Assembly: GCA_964501545.1 (NCBI GenBank)
Contig: CAZCSH010000005.1
Location: forward strand, 1-22,013
DNA length: 22,013 nucleotides
Direction: 5' to 3'
Source of the DNA: CAZCSH01 sp964501545
Lineage (GTDB): Bacteria > Patescibacteriota > Minisyncoccia > Minisyncoccales > RBG-13-42-11
Shown here: piece after piece, positions 21,012 to 22,013 of the stretch
Numbering within the stretch: position 1 is the first letter of the stretch
Layout: every line of letters starts with the position of its first letter
Notes under the pieces: model-generated
The model's database searches: none
Told to the model about the DNA's origin: nothing
What the model saw: only the letters and a program-made list of their open reading frames with translations
Position numbers and translations under genes: made by a program

Positions 21012-21671
21012 ATGGCACGTCTTAAGGATCGAGAAAAAGCTCTAGAACTGAGGAAAGAAGGAATGAGTTACAGCCAGATTAAGAAGATTTTGAAGGTGAG
21101 CAAAAGCACCTTGAGTCTTTGGCTACGAGATTACCCTCTCTCAAAACAGAGGATAAGAGAATTACGAGACTGGAATGAGCAGAAAATCGAAAAATACCGA
21201 GAAACGATGCGAAGAAAGCGTGAAAAGAGATTATGGGCAGTCTATAAAATTCAGAAGGGATTAATCTTGCCACTAAACAAACGGGAGCTATTTTTTGCCG
21301 GTTTATTTCTGTATTGGGGCGAAGGTGCAAAAAATAGCCGAGACAGTCTTTCCATTTCAAATAGTAACCCTTCGGTCATTAAGTTTTTTATTTATTGGCT
21401 CAATAAAATATTAGGTGTCCCAAAGAAAAAAATGAGAGCTTATTTACAAATATATAACGATATGAATATGAATAACGAACTTGGGTATTGGTCAAAAATG
21501 CTACAGATACCCCTAACGCAATTCAGCCGTCCTTATATCAAAAAAACTTCTAGCACAAGAATAAATCACAAGGGAGGATTTGGCCACGGGACTTGTAACT
21601 TAAGAATAAACAACGTTTCGCTCGCAGAAAAAGTTTTTATGAGCTTAAAAGTAATAAGCGACCGTTATTAA
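21012..21671 (+). CDS. HTH protein with a LAGLIDADG-like motif (stand-alone)
   Basis: 219 aa. Residues 6-40 are a resolvase/transposase-like helix-turn-helix (EKALELRKEGMSYSQIKKIL, then VSKSTLSLWL). Residues 45-80 are a very basic helix. ELFFAGLFLYWGEGAK (92-107) resembles a single LAGLIDADG helix with its acidic end, and is followed by SLSISNSNPSVIKFFIYWL and a beta-rich C-terminus. Similar proteins without an intein context are known from CPR and archaeal genomes, where they are usually called hypothetical or homing-endonuclease-like. With a single motif it would act as a dimer. It lies between an intein-bearing gene and tRNA genes. It may be a free-standing homing nuclease or a regulator derived from one; the family is only partly recognised. 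Confidence 0.7.
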   Translation: MARLKDREKALELRKEGMSYSQIKKILKVSKSTLSLWLRDYPLSKQRIRELRDWNEQKIEKYRETMRRKREKRLWAVYKIQKGLILPLNKRELFFAGLFLYWGEGAKNSRDSLSISNSNPSVIKFFIYWLNKILGVPKKKMRAYLQIYNDMNMNNELGYWSKMLQIPLTQFSRPYIKKTSSTRINHKGGFGHGTCNLRINNVSLAEKVFMSLKVISDRY

Positions 21672-21686
21672 TAATAAATTGGAGAT

Positions 21687-21759
21687 GCGCGCGTAGTTCA
21701 TTGGTTAGAACGACTGTCTTATAAACAGTAGGCAGAAGGTCCGATTCCTTCCGCGCGCA
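21687..21759 (+). tRNA. tRNA-Ile(UAU)
   Basis: The acceptor GCGCGCG pairs with CGCGCGC, with discriminator A (21759). D stem GTTC/GAAC, anticodon stem ACTGT/ACAGT with loop CTTATAA, giving anticodon UAU, which reads AUA as Ile. T stem GAAGG/CCTTC with loop TCCGATT: position 55 is C instead of the near-universal U. CCA is not encoded. Most bacteria read AUA with a CAU tRNA modified to lysidine, so a UAU anticodon is notable. Confidence 0.92.
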
Positions 21760-21770
21760 CAGGGCCACGC

Positions 21771-21842
21771 GGGCTTATAGTTTAATGGTAAAACGCGTCG
21801 TTGACATCGACGAGAGCGTAGGTTCGATTCCTACTAAGCCCA
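21771..21842 (+). tRNA. tRNA-Val(GAC)
   Basis: The acceptor GGGCTTA pairs with TAAGCCC, with discriminator A (21842). D stem GTTT/AAAC, anticodon stem CGTCG/CGACG with loop TTGACAT, giving anticodon GAC (reads GUC and GUU). T stem GTAGG/CCTAC with loop TTCGATT. Two Cs follow the discriminator but CCA is not complete. It lies 11 bases after tRNA-Ile, so both are probably cut from one transcript. Confidence 0.95.
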
Positions 21843-21865
21843 CCTTCGTGAATTTGTCAAACATT

Positions 21866-21953
21866 CCGCCTCGCCGCTTCGCGGCTCGGCGGCAAAATTG
21901 AACGGGATTTTCCAGCTGATATTTTTGATTTTGTGTTCCGCCGAAGGCGGAAC
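21866..21953. other. Two GC-rich hairpins after the tRNA genes
   Basis: The 147 bases from the tRNA to the right-edge gene hold two dyads in A/T-rich DNA. The first is CCGCC (21866-21870) and GCCGC (21873-21877) pairing with GCGGC and GGCGG (to 21892) around TTC, with symmetric TC bulges. The second is GTTCCGCC (21935-21942) / GGCGGAAC (21946-21953) around GAA. Neither has a clean T-tail, so they may be repeats or recombinase-related sites rather than terminators. Confidence 0.5.
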
Positions 21954-21989
21954 CGATAAAAGAAAATTTTTCATTCATTATACAAAGAT

Positions 21990-22013
21990 ATGAAATATAT
22001 AATCTACGCTCGA
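21990..22013 (+). CDS. Start of a probable serine recombinase (cut by window edge)
   Basis: Only eight codons are visible, reading MKYIIYAR. Large serine recombinases of the resolvase/invertase superfamily characteristically begin with a strand ending in YAR, with the catalytic Ser two residues later (YARxS). A TATACA box (21979-21984) lies six bases before the ATG, as in the other near-leaderless genes here. The position next to tRNA genes suits an integrase. With so little sequence, other proteins starting the same way cannot be excluded. Confidence 0.45.

Noticed and set aside
21775..21978. Minus-strand frame containing LVGIEPT
   Set aside because: A spurious translation across the antisense strand of tRNA-Val and the hairpins behind it.

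Overview
This window looks like a piece of chromosome from a Candidate Phyla Radiation / Patescibacteria (Parcubacteria-like) bacterium. The signs are a valyl-tRNA synthetase that lacks the usual C-terminal arm, tandem 'T4SS pilin'-type two-helix membrane proteins, a PrsW-like protease, inteins in housekeeping genes, scarce Shine-Dalgarno sequences, and several -10 boxes placed 7-10 nt before the start codon (leaderless or nearly leaderless mRNAs). TGA is a normal stop (valS ends in ATGA), so the recoded Gracilibacteria/SR1 code is not in use. The assignment is an inference from gene content; no 16S rRNA is present.

Layout. 1-14 (-): 5' tip of a tRNA, probably Glu, with its promoter. 184-4712 (+): tsaD, valS, a PrsW-like protease (4-nt overlap with valS) and an Hsp20 chaperone, closed by a terminator. 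4829-6052 (-): lipoprotein-like surface protein with a long Thr/Pro repeat stalk. 6250-6331 (-): tRNA-Leu(UAG), preceded by a tRNA-Leu-like 5' fragment. 6499-8438 (-): four tandem pilin-like genes. 8482-13570 (-): an operon with metallo-beta-lactamase-fold protein, small membrane protein, gyrA carrying an HNH intein, and a methyltransferase. 13571-14054: a divergent control region packed with hairpins. 14055-15113 (+): rpsA-like four-S1-domain protein. 15265-16320 (+): a GC-rich gene with its own promoter, Shine-Dalgarno and terminator, resembling MYG1/DHH phosphoesterases. 16413-20924 (+): ftsH interrupted by two related LAGLIDADG inteins. 21012-21671 (+): stand-alone HTH plus LAGLIDADG-like protein. 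21687-21842 (+): tRNA-Ile(UAU) and tRNA-Val(GAC). The right edge cuts what looks like the start of a serine recombinase.

How the genes fit together. The core genes serve translation (tRNAs, TsaD, ValS, S1), DNA topology (GyrA) and protein quality control (FtsH, Hsp20, PrsW). The surface genes (pilins, lipoprotein) suggest contact with other cells. Mobile genetic material is dense: three inteins, a free-standing LAGLIDADG-like protein, palindromic repeats (one 28-bp copy lies inside tsaD and another serves as the rpsA terminator), and a recombinase next to tRNA genes.

The most original signals are (i) the divergent mbl/rpsA leader region, built from about 80-94-nt units each containing two hairpins, with one near-identical unit directly before the start codon of each gene, and (ii) two paralogous inteins in the ATPase core of one FtsH.
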